From Phytohabitans sp036906915 (GTDB taxonomy: Bacteria; Actinomycetota; Actinomycetes; Mycobacteriales; Micromonosporaceae), in NCBI RefSeq assembly GCF_036906915.1, contig NZ_JBAKHX010000013.1, positions 62,001 to 126,000 on the forward strand: DNA of 64,000 nt, written 5' to 3'. Under the pieces are notes generated by a model. The model was not told where the DNA came from. It ran no database searches and was given only the letters and a program-made list of their open reading frames with translations. Below are positions 8,645-17,610 of this stretch, piece after piece (position 1 is the stretch's first letter; each line of letters starts with the position of its first letter). The translations under genes were made by a program, and so were the position numbers.

Positions 8645-9004
8645 CTATTCGCGCACCATCACCGGACGCACCTCGATGGTGTTCATGCCGCCGGACGACG
8701 GCCACTCCGAGGCGATCCGGACGGCCTCGTCGATCGAGTCGCATTCCAGCATCACGATGCTGCCGATAACCTCCTTGAGCTCCACGTACGGTCCGTCGGT
8801 CACTACCGGCGCCCCGTCCGTACCGCGCCGGATCGTCTTAGCGGTGTGCTTAGGCTGCAGCTCCACGCCCCCGTCGGCGATCTTGCCGCTCGGCTGCCAC
8901 TTCTCGTACCACGCGTAGATCTCCTTCATGACCTCCTCCTCGCCGGCCGGGGTGAGGTCCGTCCAGGCGTCCTCGTCGCCGCAGATCAGCATCGCGTACT
9001 GCAT
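8645..9004 (-). CDS. YCII-related DGPF-domain protein (ECF42 partner)
   Basis: 119 residues from an ATG preceded by AAGGAG. It has the YCII-like ferredoxin fold: MQYAMLICGDEDAW at the start, the signature DGPYVELKEVIG (DGPF motif with Tyr for Phe) and a C-terminal EVRPVMVRE. DGPF proteins are encoded next to ECF42 sigma factors and are thought to be their functional partners. The pair is tail-to-tail here, unlike the co-directional pair at 15.9-17.6 kb. The six-base gap between the two stop codons leaves no room for a separate terminator. Confidence 0.88.
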   Translation of the reverse strand: MQYAMLICGDEDAWTDLTPAGEEEVMKEIYAWYEKWQPSGKIADGGVELQPKHTAKTIRRGTDGAPVVTDGPYVELKEVIGSIVMLECDSIDEAVRIASEWPSSGGMNTIEVRPVMVRE

Positions 9005-9165
9005 GGTGTGCTCCTTGCTCCTCGGTGGCTGGTTCGCTTTGGTGACGAACGGCGGTGCCATGGCTCGACAGTTTCCTCGGAAAAGGGCGGCTAGTCGCTC
9101 TTGGAAGACGGTCCGGCGCGGCCCGCTTCCGCTGCGCTGGGACGTCCGGCGGGTACCCTCGGCCG

Positions 9166-9888
9166 GTGTTCTCGCCTCAAGGACCGTCTCTTCGTGAGCT
9201 GTGCGCCCAGGCGCTGTCCTCGGTCGAGCGCGGCTACGACCTGCTGGCTCCGAAGTTCGACCACACGCCCTTTCGCACCCCGGAGAGCATTCTCGGTGCG
9301 ACCGCCGACGCGCTGTCCGAACTCGGGCCGTTCCGCGATGGACTGGACGTGTGCTGCGGCACCGGCGCGGGCATGCCGGTTCTCAGGTCCGCGTGCCAAG
9401 GGCGGATCACGGGCGTCGACTTCAGCGCTGGCATGCTCGCGCAGGCGCGAAGCGCGCACCCGGACGCCACGTGGGTACGGGCCGACGCCCGGGCCCTGCC
9501 CTTCGCCGAGAGTTTCGACCTCGCCGTCACCTTCGGAGCGCTCGGGCACTTCCTGCCCACCGAACGGCCCGCACTCTTCGAGGGGGTGTACCGCGCGCTG
9601 CGGCCGGGCGGGCTCCTCGCCTTCCCGATCGGCGCGCCGCCGCACCCCGGCTCGGTCTCGCACTGGGTCACGCTCGGATTCGACCTCGCCATGCGGGTCC
9701 GCAATGCCGTGTGGCGCCCGCCGTTCGTCATGTACTACCGCACCAGCCCGCTGTCCGCGGTCCGCGACGACCTGACGGCGGCTGGCTTCACCACGACGGC
9801 CATCGACCTGACCGCCCTGGGCCGGCACCGCGACGGCAGCCCACGGTGCCGGCTCATCCTCGCGTGTAAGCCGGCAGACCCTCACTGA
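9166..9888 (+). CDS. Class I SAM-dependent methyltransferase
   Basis: 240 residues from a GTG placed six bases after TACCCT (9154-9159), with no ribosome site: a probable leaderless start. Motif I is LDVCCGTGAGMPVL, motif II GVDFSAGMLAQAR, then WVRADARALPFAESFDLAVT and the post-core YRALRPGGLLAFPIG. The motif-I Cys-Cys pair (where Gly-Cys is usual) is typical of UbiE/Methyltransf_11-like small-molecule enzymes. No linked biosynthetic genes indicate a substrate. Confidence 0.87.
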   Translation: MFSPQGPSLRELCAQALSSVERGYDLLAPKFDHTPFRTPESILGATADALSELGPFRDGLDVCCGTGAGMPVLRSACQGRITGVDFSAGMLAQARSAHPDATWVRADARALPFAESFDLAVTFGALGHFLPTERPALFEGVYRALRPGGLLAFPIGAPPHPGSVSHWVTLGFDLAMRVRNAVWRPPFVMYYRTSPLSAVRDDLTAAGFTTTAIDLTALGRHRDGSPRCRLILACKPADPH

Positions 9889-10022
9889 CGCGCCGTCGTT
9901 TCGTACAAGACGGCCGAGGCGGCTGCTTCCTAGCATCGGTGAGGCGGCTCGTATGTCGATGTGCCTGGGTCGCCTGACTATGAGGCGAACAGCGGAGGCG
10001 TGATCTGGTCTATACCGGGTTC

Positions 10023-10286
10023 ATGTCGCTCGACGGCGTTGTGGACTCCCCAGGCGGGGGACCGGGCGAGGAGCACCGCAGCGGTGGCTGGGTGGTCAAG
10101 GACATCGAATTCCTGCCCGAGGCCTTCTCGCTCAAGGGCGAGGAGCTCGAGGATACGACGGCACTGATGTTCGGCCGCCGCAGCTACGAAGCCTTCGCGC
10201 CGGTCTGGCGCGACTCGGACGACCACGCCGCCTACAAGGAGCTGACTCGTACAAGTCCACACGGTGTCGACCCACGGCGAGTCTGA
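10023..10286 (+). pseudogene. Truncated RibD-C/dihydrofolate-reductase-like protein
   Basis: The frame gives MSLDGVVDSPGGGPGEEHRS and then ALMFGRRSYEAFAPVW. These are the N-terminal signature and the GRRSYE helix of the RibD C-terminal/DHFR-like reductase family, normally about 190 residues. Only 87 residues remain before a stop, and after residue about 72 the sequence loses family character. Upstream, the frame continues as DLVYTGF with no usual start codon, so both ends appear damaged. The missing C-terminal half would carry part of the NADPH site; a working enzyme is unlikely. Confidence 0.7.
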
Positions 10287-10413
10287 CCCGCTCGTGTCGA
10301 ACCGCAGTCCCACGGGCGAAGGATACGCACCGCACGCCATCGAGGTCGTGCTCCGATCATCGATCCGCGGCGAGCGCGCACCCATCAACTGCGGTGATTT
10401 TCGATCATATGTG

Positions 10414-11796
10414 ATGGGTATTTCGGTAGCCGTGGCGTCTGAGACTTCGAAGCAAGCGGAGCTGCCCACTGAGCTGCACCGGGTGATCAGCCGTCCGATG
10501 CTGACGTTTTTCATCCTCGGCGACATCCTCGGCGCCGGAATCTACACGCTCACCGGGGCGGTGGCCGGCGACGTCGGCGGCGCGATCTGGGTGTCGTTCC
10601 TGGTCGCGTTCCTGCTGGCGTTCCTCACCGCGTTCGCCTACCTGGAACTGGTAACCAAGTATCCGCAAGCGGCCGGCGCCGCGCTGTACTGCGACCGCGC
10701 CTTCGCCATCCGCTTCCTCAGCTTCCTGGTCACTTTCGCCGTGATGGCCTCCGGCGTCACCTCGGCGACGTTCGCGGCCAGCCGGGTGGGCGGGGGCTAC
10801 TTCACCGGTCTGACCGGGGTGGACGAGCCACCGACCGTGCTGCTGGGCGTGCTCGCGCTCCTGCTGGTCGCGGCGGTGAACTACCGGGGGATCGCGGAGT
10901 CCATCCGGGTCAACATCGTCATCACCTGCGTCGAACTGGCCGGCCTGCTGTTCATCATCGGCGTCGGCATCTTCGTGCTCGGCTCCGGCGACGGCGATCC
11001 AGGGCAGGCCTTCCGGTTCGACGGGGAGGGTTTCACGGTGGTGACCGGCGTACTCGCCGGTGCCGCCACCGCGTTCTACGCCTTCCTCGGGTTCGAGGAC
11101 TCGGTCAACCTGGCCGAGGAGACGCACGAGCCGCACCGCAACTTCCCGCCCGCGATGGTCACCGGACTGGTGCTCGCTGGCGTCGTCTACCTGTTGGTGG
11201 CGTTCACCGCGGCGATGACAGTCCCACTGGACGTGCTCACCGAATCGACAGGTCCGCTACTGGAGGTTGTGCGGGCCGGCGCACCGGACCTGGCCGTACG
11301 GGAAGTCTTCTCCGCTGTGTCGATTATGGCTGTTTCCAACACCATGCTGATCAACATGGTCATGGCTTCGCGCCTGCTGTACGGCATGGCCCGACGCGGC
11401 GTTCTGCCGGGCGTGTTCGGCCGGGTCTCGCCGCGCCGCACGCCGTGGGTGGCGATCCTTTTCACCACCGCGCTGGCCGTGCTGCTGCTGGCCACGGTGC
11501 AGGACCTGACCGATCTGTCGGACACCACCGTGCTGCTGCTGACCGCGGTGTTCCTGTTGGTGAACGTCTCGGCCCTGGTCCTGCGACGGGACAGGGTCGA
11601 CCGCCCGCATTTCCGGGCTCCCACCGTCTTGCTGGTCCTGGGCGCGATCGTCTCGGCGGTCTTCCTACTGCCGATCGTCCGTGAGGCGTCGATCTACCTG
11701 CTGGCGCTCTGGCTGCTGCTGGGCGGTGTCGCGGTCTGGGCGATCAACTGGCTCTACCTGCGCGGCCGCCCAAGTCGCCCGGCGCAGCGCGGCTAA
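10414..11796 (+). CDS. APC-superfamily amino acid permease
   Basis: 460 residues from the ATG at 10414 (a GTG at 10411 is possible; neither has a good ribosome site). About 12 membrane helices. The family signature in helix 1, LGDILGAGIYTLTGAVAGDV, and the conserved FYAFLGFEDSVNLAEETHEP region identify an APC amino-acid/polyamine/organocation transporter. Loops such as VTKYPQAAGAALYCDRAF also fit. The C-terminus is rich in Arg. It has no operon partner; the bases before it still carry the debris of a RibD-like gene. Substrate unknown. Confidence 0.9.
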   Translation: MGISVAVASETSKQAELPTELHRVISRPMLTFFILGDILGAGIYTLTGAVAGDVGGAIWVSFLVAFLLAFLTAFAYLELVTKYPQAAGAALYCDRAFAIRFLSFLVTFAVMASGVTSATFAASRVGGGYFTGLTGVDEPPTVLLGVLALLLVAAVNYRGIAESIRVNIVITCVELAGLLFIIGVGIFVLGSGDGDPGQAFRFDGEGFTVVTGVLAGAATAFYAFLGFEDSVNLAEETHEPHRNFPPAMVTGLVLAGVVYLLVAFTAAMTVPLDVLTESTGPLLEVVRAGAPDLAVREVFSAVSIMAVSNTMLINMVMASRLLYGMARRGVLPGVFGRVSPRRTPWVAILFTTALAVLLLATVQDLTDLSDTTVLLLTAVFLLVNVSALVLRRDRVDRPHFRAPTVLLVLGAIVSAVFLLPIVREASIYLLALWLLLGGVAVWAINWLYLRGRPSRPAQRG

Positions 11797-11887
11797 GCGC
11801 CGCGCGACCCGTGGAAGCGCCATTCACCTCCGCAGGCCCCTTCCAGGGCATGATTCTGGTGGTGCGGGGTAGTCGTCCCGGGTGCCG

Positions 11888-11990
11888 CTCGTGTCGAAAA
11901 TGCGCGGTGGACCGGGCAGCCGCTGCGGCCACGGCCGCGGCGAACTCCCGTGGGCACTCCAGCGGTAGGAAGTGCCCGCCGTCGTTGGCT
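11888..11990 (-). pseudogene. C-terminal scrap of an alpha/beta hydrolase
   Basis: The minus strand reads NDGGHFLPLECPREFAAAVA, the usual catalytic-His segment (GHFLPLExPxEFAAAV) that closes alpha/beta hydrolases. A stop codon lies just upstream in frame and no start is available, so only about 35 codons survive. The remaining intergenic space between the permease and the LAxTG gene (11797-12084) shows nothing else. Confidence 0.45.
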
Positions 11991-12084
11991 CACGCGGTGC
12001 GCCAGCCTAGACCGAGAATCCCCATCCCGGGCGAAGAGTGTGATTCTGGCTATCCAGACGAGTCGGCCGTGCTTGTCTGACGCC

Positions 12085-12675
12085 GTGGACACTCGTTCCT
12101 TGAGCCGGTTTGGTGGCGCTGCCGCCGTGGCCGCCATCATGAGCCTAGGGTTCACCGCGCCGGCATCGGCTGCGGCGACAGTGACGATCGATCCCGCGGA
12201 TACGGGCGGGACCGCGGCCGCCTTCGCGACCCAGATGTGTGATGCCGCGCTGGGCGGCGGCCCATTCGCGGGTGACGACGTGTGGGCCTTCGCGTTGCGC
12301 ACCCCGACGCAGGGCACGTTCGCGTCATTGACGCTGACGTTCGCCACCGAGGGCGGCCCTGTAATGGAAACCATCACGACCAGTGCGGCAGCTGACCGCG
12401 CGATCGTCGGCGATACGGCGTGGATAAGGACGCCGGCTGGCGCGACCGCGACCGGCGAACTGGTAAACCCGTTCAACCTCACCGACGCGACCGCGCAGGT
12501 CACCGGTACGGACGGCGAATTCGACCTGGTGCAGACCTGTCCGGCCAGTGGAAACCTTGCGCTGACCGGGCCGTCGCGCTCCGGGCTGACCGCGGACGCT
12601 GTCGCCACGCTCGGCGGCGTGCTGCTCCTCAGCGGCCTTGCACTACTCATCGCGTTGCGCCGCCGCCTGGGCTGA
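12085..12675 (+). CDS. Predicted LAxTG sortase-anchored surface protein
   Basis: About 196 residues from a GTG; the start is uncertain because no ribosome site or clean promoter is seen. The N-terminus (FGGAAAVAAIMSLGFTAPAS) is a Sec signal. The mature part is Thr/Ala-rich with no known domain and two Cys residues (MCDAAL and QTCPAS). The C-terminus is a complete sorting signal: LALTG (residues 158-162), a hydrophobic stretch GGVLLLSGLALLIAL and a final RRR. LAxTG is the class E sortase motif of actinobacteria, so the protein is probably linked to peptidoglycan. No sortase gene is in the window. Confidence 0.75.
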   Translation: MDTRSLSRFGGAAAVAAIMSLGFTAPASAAATVTIDPADTGGTAAAFATQMCDAALGGGPFAGDDVWAFALRTPTQGTFASLTLTFATEGGPVMETITTSAAADRAIVGDTAWIRTPAGATATGELVNPFNLTDATAQVTGTDGEFDLVQTCPASGNLALTGPSRSGLTADAVATLGGVLLLSGLALLIALRRRLG

Positions 12676-12700
12676 TGCCCGTTCGCCGAAGCAGCCGGGG

Positions 12701-12725
12701 TTGACTCTCTCCTAGGGAGAGGGTC
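12701..12725 (+). promoter_or_regulatory. MerR-type operator/promoter with dyad
   Basis: TTGACT (12701-12706) is followed by the perfect dyad CTCTCC-TAG-GGAGAG (12707-12721), just before the MerR gene. MerR regulators bind such dyads inside promoters with long spacers. The position suggests autoregulation of the MerR-BtrH operon. Confidence 0.7.
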
Positions 12726-12744
12726 GAGGCTGTTGGAGGCGTCG

Positions 12745-13602
12745 GTGACGGGGTTGATGCCGATCGGGGTGTTCGCGCGAGCGACCAGGTTGTCCGTTCG
12801 TGTGCTGCGCAACTATGACCGGCTGGGTCTGCTCGTCCCGGCGTGGGTAGATCCGGATACCGGCTACCGCCGGTACAGCGTCGACCAGTTTCCCCGGGCG
12901 GGGCTGGTCCGGCGCCTGCGAGAGTTGGAGGTTCCGTTGCCCGAGATCGCCGAGATCTTGGCGGCCGATACGCCGGAGCGGGCACGCGCCGTTATCGAAC
13001 GGCACCGGGAACGCGTGGCCGCGCGGGCGGCCCGGCTAGACGAGATAGCCGAGCGGTTGGGCGCCGTGCTGTCCGAGCCGGGTCGCGTGCCGGGCTGGCT
13101 GCACGTGTACGAACGGTGGCGCGGCGCCCAACCAACCGCCCGCGTTCTGGTGCGTACCCCGCTGAGCGGGCTGGCCGAGACGCTGGCGTCCGGGTTCGCG
13201 CGGCTGTTCGCAGGCCTCGCCGAGCAGGGGATCGCCCCGGCGGGGCCGCCGGGGACCCGCTACCTCAGCGACGACCTCGACGCGCCGGAGTTGGAGGTGG
13301 AGTTGTTCGCGCCGGTGGCGCACCCGCCCAGGCCGACCGCGACGATGGCGGCCGGGGAACTGGCGGGCTGCCTGCTCGCCGCGACCGTGCACGAGGGTCG
13401 CTACGAAGACATCGAGACCCCCTACCGGTCGCTGGGGCGTTGGATCGCCGAGCAGGACCGGGTGCTGGCGGGCCCGGCCGAGGAGCGCTACCTCGTCCCG
13501 CCCGCGCGCGGTGTACCCACGACCGCCCTCCGCACGGAGATCGCCTGGCCGGTCCGATCCCGGTCCGTTCCGCCCCGACCAGCAGATCAGGAAGCCAAAT
13601 GA
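12745..13602 (+). CDS. MerR-family regulator with GyrI-like effector domain
   Basis: 285 residues from a GTG with GGAGG at 12735-12739. The MerR winged helix is complete: IGVFARATRLSVRVLRNYDR, then DPDTGYRRYSVDQFPRAGLV. A coiled dimer helix (about residues 80-110) follows, then a roughly 150-residue effector domain of the GyrI/SRPBCC-like type (RYLSDDLDAPELEVELFAPV and GRYEDIETPYRSLGRWI), as in BmrR-like regulators that bind amphipathic drugs. It overlaps the next gene by 4 bp. A dyad promoter lies just upstream, so it likely activates its own operon when a ligand binds. Confidence 0.92.
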   Translation: MTGLMPIGVFARATRLSVRVLRNYDRLGLLVPAWVDPDTGYRRYSVDQFPRAGLVRRLRELEVPLPEIAEILAADTPERARAVIERHRERVAARAARLDEIAERLGAVLSEPGRVPGWLHVYERWRGAQPTARVLVRTPLSGLAETLASGFARLFAGLAEQGIAPAGPPGTRYLSDDLDAPELEVELFAPVAHPPRPTATMAAGELAGCLLAATVHEGRYEDIETPYRSLGRWIAEQDRVLAGPAEERYLVPPARGVPTTALRTEIAWPVRSRSVPPRPADQEAK

Positions 13603-14594
13603 TCGTCGAGAATGTCTCGTTCCCCGCCGGTCAGCACTGCGAGACGACCACGCTTGGCGCCCTGCTGCGCCACGCGGGCCTCGACCTGTCAGAGCCCATG
13701 CTGTTCGGCCTCGGCGAAGGTCTGGGCTTCGTCTACTGGGACGCCAAGAGCATGGACTTTCCGTTCCTCGGCGGCCGCACCAAGCCGGCCACGATCACCC
13801 GGACCGTCGCCGACCGGCTGGGCCTGACCCTGCACATCCAGGAGACCGCCTCGCCCCGTAAGGCCTGGCACAACGTCGTCGCCGCGCTCACCGCCGGACG
13901 CCCGGTCGGTCTGCAACTGGACTCCTACCACCTGGACTACTTCGCCACGAAGGTCCACTTCGGAGGTCACTTCGCCGCGATGTACGGCTACGACGACACC
14001 CACGCCTACCTGATCGACACCGCGCAGCAGGGCGGCGCTGTGACGACCACGCTGGCGAGCCTGGAACAGGCCCGCAACGAACGCGGACCGATGACCGCCC
14101 GCAACCTCTCCTACACAATCGACGGTCCCACCGGTCGGCCCGATCTGGGCGCCGCCATCCGGGTGGCGATCCGCAACAACGCACAAGCCTTCGTCAACCC
14201 GCCCATCGCCAACCTCGGCCACCGCGGCATCGCCAAGGCGGCCCGAGAGGTGGCGCGGTGGCTCGACCGTTCCAGCGACCCGTCCCACGACCTCCCGCTG
14301 GCCGCGGCGCTGATGGAACGCGGCGGAACCGGCGGCGCCCTGTTTCGCGCCATGTACCGCGACTTCCTCGCCGAATGCGCCACGATCGTCGACGACGAAA
14401 ACCTTCGCCTCGGTCACCAGTTGTACGCCGAGATCGCTCCGTTGTGGACCGAGGTCGCCCACCACATCGCGGCGGCCGGAGAAGCCGGCGACCCGGACCA
14501 TCTGGCCCGCGCCTCGGCGATCCTCACCGAACTCGCGGACCGGGAACGCCACGCCATGCGGATAGCCGGAGGACTCGAAGGCCGTCTATATTGA
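13599..14594 (+). CDS. BtrH N-terminal/DUF4872 domain protein
   Basis: 331 residues, overlapping the MerR gene by ATGA. The first half has the papain-like BtrH-N features: GQHCETTTLGALLRHAGLDL near the start (Cys19 region), VGLQLDSYHLDYF, and HFGGHFAAMYGYDD with a conserved His. The second half matches the helical DUF4872 domain. BtrH is the acyltransferase of butirosin biosynthesis that moves an acyl chain from carrier protein to the antibiotic, so an acyl-transfer or hydrolase role is plausible. No carrier protein or aminoglycoside genes are nearby. Its MerR/GyrI partner suggests response to a small molecule. Confidence 0.8.
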   Translation: MIVENVSFPAGQHCETTTLGALLRHAGLDLSEPMLFGLGEGLGFVYWDAKSMDFPFLGGRTKPATITRTVADRLGLTLHIQETASPRKAWHNVVAALTAGRPVGLQLDSYHLDYFATKVHFGGHFAAMYGYDDTHAYLIDTAQQGGAVTTTLASLEQARNERGPMTARNLSYTIDGPTGRPDLGAAIRVAIRNNAQAFVNPPIANLGHRGIAKAAREVARWLDRSSDPSHDLPLAAALMERGGTGGALFRAMYRDFLAECATIVDDENLRLGHQLYAEIAPLWTEVAHHIAAAGEAGDPDHLARASAILTELADRERHAMRIAGGLEGRLY

Positions 14595-14628
14595 AGGTTC
14601 TCTTGGTCTCTGGCCGGGGAGGACCACG

Positions 14629-15753
14629 ATGGCGGTTGCCGCAAGGTTGCGCGAGCGTTGGTGGCCCACGCCTTCGTCGGCGCAGAGCCGGCCACTGACC
14701 TCGCGCCGGGATGATCTCGTCACGCTGCTGGTCGGCATCTGGTTCGTCGTCGGGCTGTTCGTCGACGCGTGGGCCCATTCCAACCGGCCGCAGCTCGAGA
14801 CGTTCTTCACGCCGTGGCACGCGGTCTTCTACTCCGGCTTCGTCGCCACCGCCGGTTGGGTTTGCTGGCTGGTGTGGCGCAATGTCCTCGCGGGCCGACG
14901 TGGCGTAGACGCCATACCGGTTGGCTACGGACCGACCATGTTCGCACTCGGTTTGTTCATTCTCTCCGCGGTGGCGGATCTGATCTGGCACAGCGTCTTC
15001 GGCATCGAACAGAGCCTCGCGGCAGTCTTCAGCCCCAGCCACCTTGGGCTCGGCGCGTCGATGCTGCTCATCCTCACCAGCCCCTTGCGGTCGGCCTGGG
15101 CAAACCCGTCGATGCCGGCGGCGCCCGCGCTGTCCGGGTTCCTGCCCGCCGCGCTCAGCGTCGGAGCCGCGGCCGGCCTCTTCGGGCTGTATCTCACCTT
15201 CGCCAACGCAGCGGGCTGGTCGGCGGAGTCGATCGTCCAGGCGTTCTCGACCATCCGAGAGGGCGACGGCACGACGCGGACCCGAGCCGCCATGCTGGCC
15301 GGTGACGTCGCCCTCACCAACGCCATGCTGCTGGCGCCGCTGCTGCTACTGGCCCGCAGATGGCGGATACCGGTAGGGACCGCGACCGCGGTGTACGGCG
15401 TCTTCGGCTTCCTGAGCTGCTCGGTGGACGCCTTCGAGCACCGCTCCACGTTCGCCGCGGTCGTCGTGGCCGGGGTGGCGGTGGACGCGCTGGTTCGGTG
15501 GCTGCGGCCAGGTCCGGGCCACCGCGGCCGGTACTGGGCCTTCGCCGCACTCGCCGCGCTGGTGACCTGGAGCATTTACCTCGCGGCCGCTTCGATCGCT
15601 GCCGGCCGGCTGCCCGATGTGGTCGAGTACTGGACGGGCATGCCGGTCATCGCGGCGCTGCACGGCCTGCTGCTCGGCGTGCTCTTCCTACCCGACACGA
15701 AGCGCCACCCCGGTCGGCAGACCGCCACCCCAGACGTGGGCCTTGCCGGCTGA
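14629..15753 (+). CDS. Multi-pass membrane protein of unknown function
   Basis: 374 residues with GGGGAGG upstream of the ATG. After a basic 30-residue N-terminus there are about nine hydrophobic helices. Conserved-looking polar features inside or near helices include DAWAHS, ETFFTPWHAVFYSG, DLIWHSVFGIE and FSPSHLGLGASMLL, with several His residues positioned as if to bind metal or heme. That His pattern is an observation, not a family assignment. It follows the MerR-BtrH operon by 34 bp and may be co-transcribed. No family was recognised with confidence. Confidence 0.75.
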   Translation: MAVAARLRERWWPTPSSAQSRPLTSRRDDLVTLLVGIWFVVGLFVDAWAHSNRPQLETFFTPWHAVFYSGFVATAGWVCWLVWRNVLAGRRGVDAIPVGYGPTMFALGLFILSAVADLIWHSVFGIEQSLAAVFSPSHLGLGASMLLILTSPLRSAWANPSMPAAPALSGFLPAALSVGAAAGLFGLYLTFANAAGWSAESIVQAFSTIREGDGTTRTRAAMLAGDVALTNAMLLAPLLLLARRWRIPVGTATAVYGVFGFLSCSVDAFEHRSTFAAVVVAGVAVDALVRWLRPGPGHRGRYWAFAALAALVTWSIYLAAASIAAGRLPDVVEYWTGMPVIAALHGLLLGVLFLPDTKRHPGRQTATPDVGLAG

Positions 15754-15955
15754 ACTACGTGCGGCTTCCAGCCGGCGGGACTGCCTTCTTATCGCGCTCG
15801 CCGCTGCTCCCACTCACCTTTCTCCTATTCACCGGCCTGTACCTGTTCGCGCTGCCTTACATCACCAAGCGGCGGAACCTGGGGTAGCGGGCGGCTGGGG
15901 GCTAGGCCTTGCCCCGGGTCGAACGTCGCGAGCCGCGGCCGCCGGTACCCCGTCG

Positions 15956-17185
15956 TCACCGCAGTGCGGCGGCCCTCGCCTCGAACAACGCCCGCTCGCG
16001 GGCGTTTTGGGTCATCGCCGCGGCGCGCTCGAATTCCCGCCTGGCTTCCGCGGCGCGCCCCAGCTTCGCGAGGAGGTCGCCGCGGACCGCTGGCAACAGC
16101 GCATAGCCAGGCAGGTTCAGGCTTTCGACGATCTCCAGGCCGCGCGCCGGGCCGTGCGCGTGGCCGACCGCGACCGCGCGGTTGAGGTCGACCACCGGTG
16201 AAGGCGAGACGTGCGTGAGCACCTCGTAGAGCGCCGCGATCCGCCGCCAGTCGGTGTCCTCGACGCGGGCCGCCCGCGCATGGCACGCCGCGATCGAGGC
16301 CTGTAGGACGTACGGGCCGTATGCGCCTTCGGCCCTGGCGAGCGCCGCCAGCCCGCGCCGGATCAGCAACCGGTCCCAGCGCCGCCGGTCCTGGTCCTGC
16401 AACAGGATGGGGGTACCGTCCGGCGCGGTCCGCGCGGCGGTGCGTGACGCCTGGAGCTCCATCAGCGCCATCAACCCGTGCACCTCGGGTTCGGCGGGTG
16501 CCAACGTGGCGAGGATCCGGCCAAGGCGCAGCGCTTCCTCGCAGAGGGCGGGCCGCATCCAGTCGTCGCCGGCTGTCGCGGCGTACCCCTCGTTGAAGAT
16601 CAGGTAGATCACCTCGAGCACCGAAGCGAGCCGCTGGGCGGCCTCGGCCGGCGGCGGGAGTTCGATTGGTATCCGCTTGTCGGCCAGGGTCCGCTTGGCC
16701 CGGGTGATCCGCTGCCCGACCGTCGACTCCGACACCAGGTATGCCCGGGCGATCTCCTCGGTGGTGAGTCCGCCGAGCAGGCGCAGGGTCAGCGCGACCC
16801 GAGACTCGGTCGACAGGACCGGATGGCAGGTGGTGAAGACGAGCCGCAGCAGGTCGTCGCCGACGTAGTCGTCCATGGCCGCGGCGAGGTCCGGGTCGTC
16901 GGCGTCGGGCGTCGCCCGGCCGAGCAGTTCGAGCTTCTCCCTGTACCGGCCCTGCCTGCGCAACGCGTCGATGGCCCGGTGCTTGGCCGTGGCCATCAGC
17001 CACGAACCCGGATGATCCGGTACGCCGGTCATGGGCCACTGCTCCAGCGCGATGACCAACGCGTCCTGCGCGAGTTCCTCGGCGAGCCCAACGTCGCGGA
17101 CCAGCCGGGCCAGCGCCGCCACGATCCGCGCGGACTCCATGCGCCACACGGTCTCCACCGCGCGGCGAGGATCGGTAGCCGTCAC
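15956..17185 (-). CDS. ECF42-type RNA polymerase sigma factor with TPR-like tail
   Basis: 409 residues from a GTG at 17185. Region 2: ESARIVAALARLVRDVGLAE and WLMATAKHRAIDALRRQ. Region 4: LTTEEIARAYLVSESTVGQR. The C-terminal extension has the ECF42 marks IFNEGYAATAGDDW, QDQDRRRWDRLLIRRGLAAL and SPSPVVDLNRAVAVGHAHGP. It is the last gene of a three-gene unit DUF998 - DGPF - sigma (gaps 28 and 25 bp), the standard ECF42 arrangement. It is the second ECF42 gene in the window and closer to the group consensus than the one at 7439. Regulon unknown. Confidence 0.93.
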   Translation of the reverse strand: MTATDPRRAVETVWRMESARIVAALARLVRDVGLAEELAQDALVIALEQWPMTGVPDHPGSWLMATAKHRAIDALRRQGRYREKLELLGRATPDADDPDLAAAMDDYVGDDLLRLVFTTCHPVLSTESRVALTLRLLGGLTTEEIARAYLVSESTVGQRITRAKRTLADKRIPIELPPPAEAAQRLASVLEVIYLIFNEGYAATAGDDWMRPALCEEALRLGRILATLAPAEPEVHGLMALMELQASRTAARTAPDGTPILLQDQDRRRWDRLLIRRGLAALARAEGAYGPYVLQASIAACHARAARVEDTDWRRIAALYEVLTHVSPSPVVDLNRAVAVGHAHGPARGLEIVESLNLPGYALLPAVRGDLLAKLGRAAEARREFERAAAMTQNARERALFEARAAALR

Positions 17186-17210
17186 GACTACCGATCCTGC
17201 CTCATGGCGA

Positions 17211-17582
17211 CTACGCGGGACCGGCGAAGTCCTCCGAACCCATGACCTTGAGCACCTCGCTCTCGCCTTGCCAGCCCTCCCAGAGGTCGCGGTGCAAGCT
17301 CATGAAGCGGGAGGCCCACTCGACCGCCTCGTCCTTCGAGCGCACCTCGTAGAGCGCGTAACTGATGGTCTCCTTCGCCTCGGCGAACGGCCCGTCGGTG
17401 ACGCTCAGCTTGCCGCCGTACACGTTCACCCGGGCACCGGCGGCGCTCGGCGCCAGGCCGGCGGTGTCGAGTAGGGCGCCGGACGCGGTCGCCTCGCCAC
17501 CGAGCGCCATGATGGCCTCCATGAGATCGGGAGGCGGTGGGCCGGCCGGTCGGGTGGCCTTGAGCAGAATCAGGTAGCGCAT
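17211..17582 (-). CDS. YCII-related DGPF-domain protein (ECF42 partner)
   Basis: 123 residues from an ATG with AAAGGA upstream. The DGPF signature is exact: VTDGPFAEAKETISYALYEV. The N-terminal MRYLILLKATRPAG strand and ARVNVYGGKLSVTDGP are typical of the ECF42-linked YCII family. It sits between the DUF998 membrane protein and the sigma factor and is surely co-transcribed. It is thought to act with the C-terminal extension of its sigma factor instead of as a classical membrane anti-sigma. Confidence 0.92.
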   Translation of the reverse strand: MRYLILLKATRPAGPPPPDLMEAIMALGGEATASGALLDTAGLAPSAAGARVNVYGGKLSVTDGPFAEAKETISYALYEVRSKDEAVEWASRFMSLHRDLWEGWQGESEVLKVMGSEDFAGPA

Positions 17583-17610
17583 GAGCCGATCCTTTCAGGT
17601 GCCGTGACTG

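Noticed and set aside
15759..15887. Small one-helix frame after the membrane protein (FLSRSPLLPLTFLLFTGLYL)
   Set aside because: No start or ribosome site; could be a scrap of a membrane protein but too short to support.
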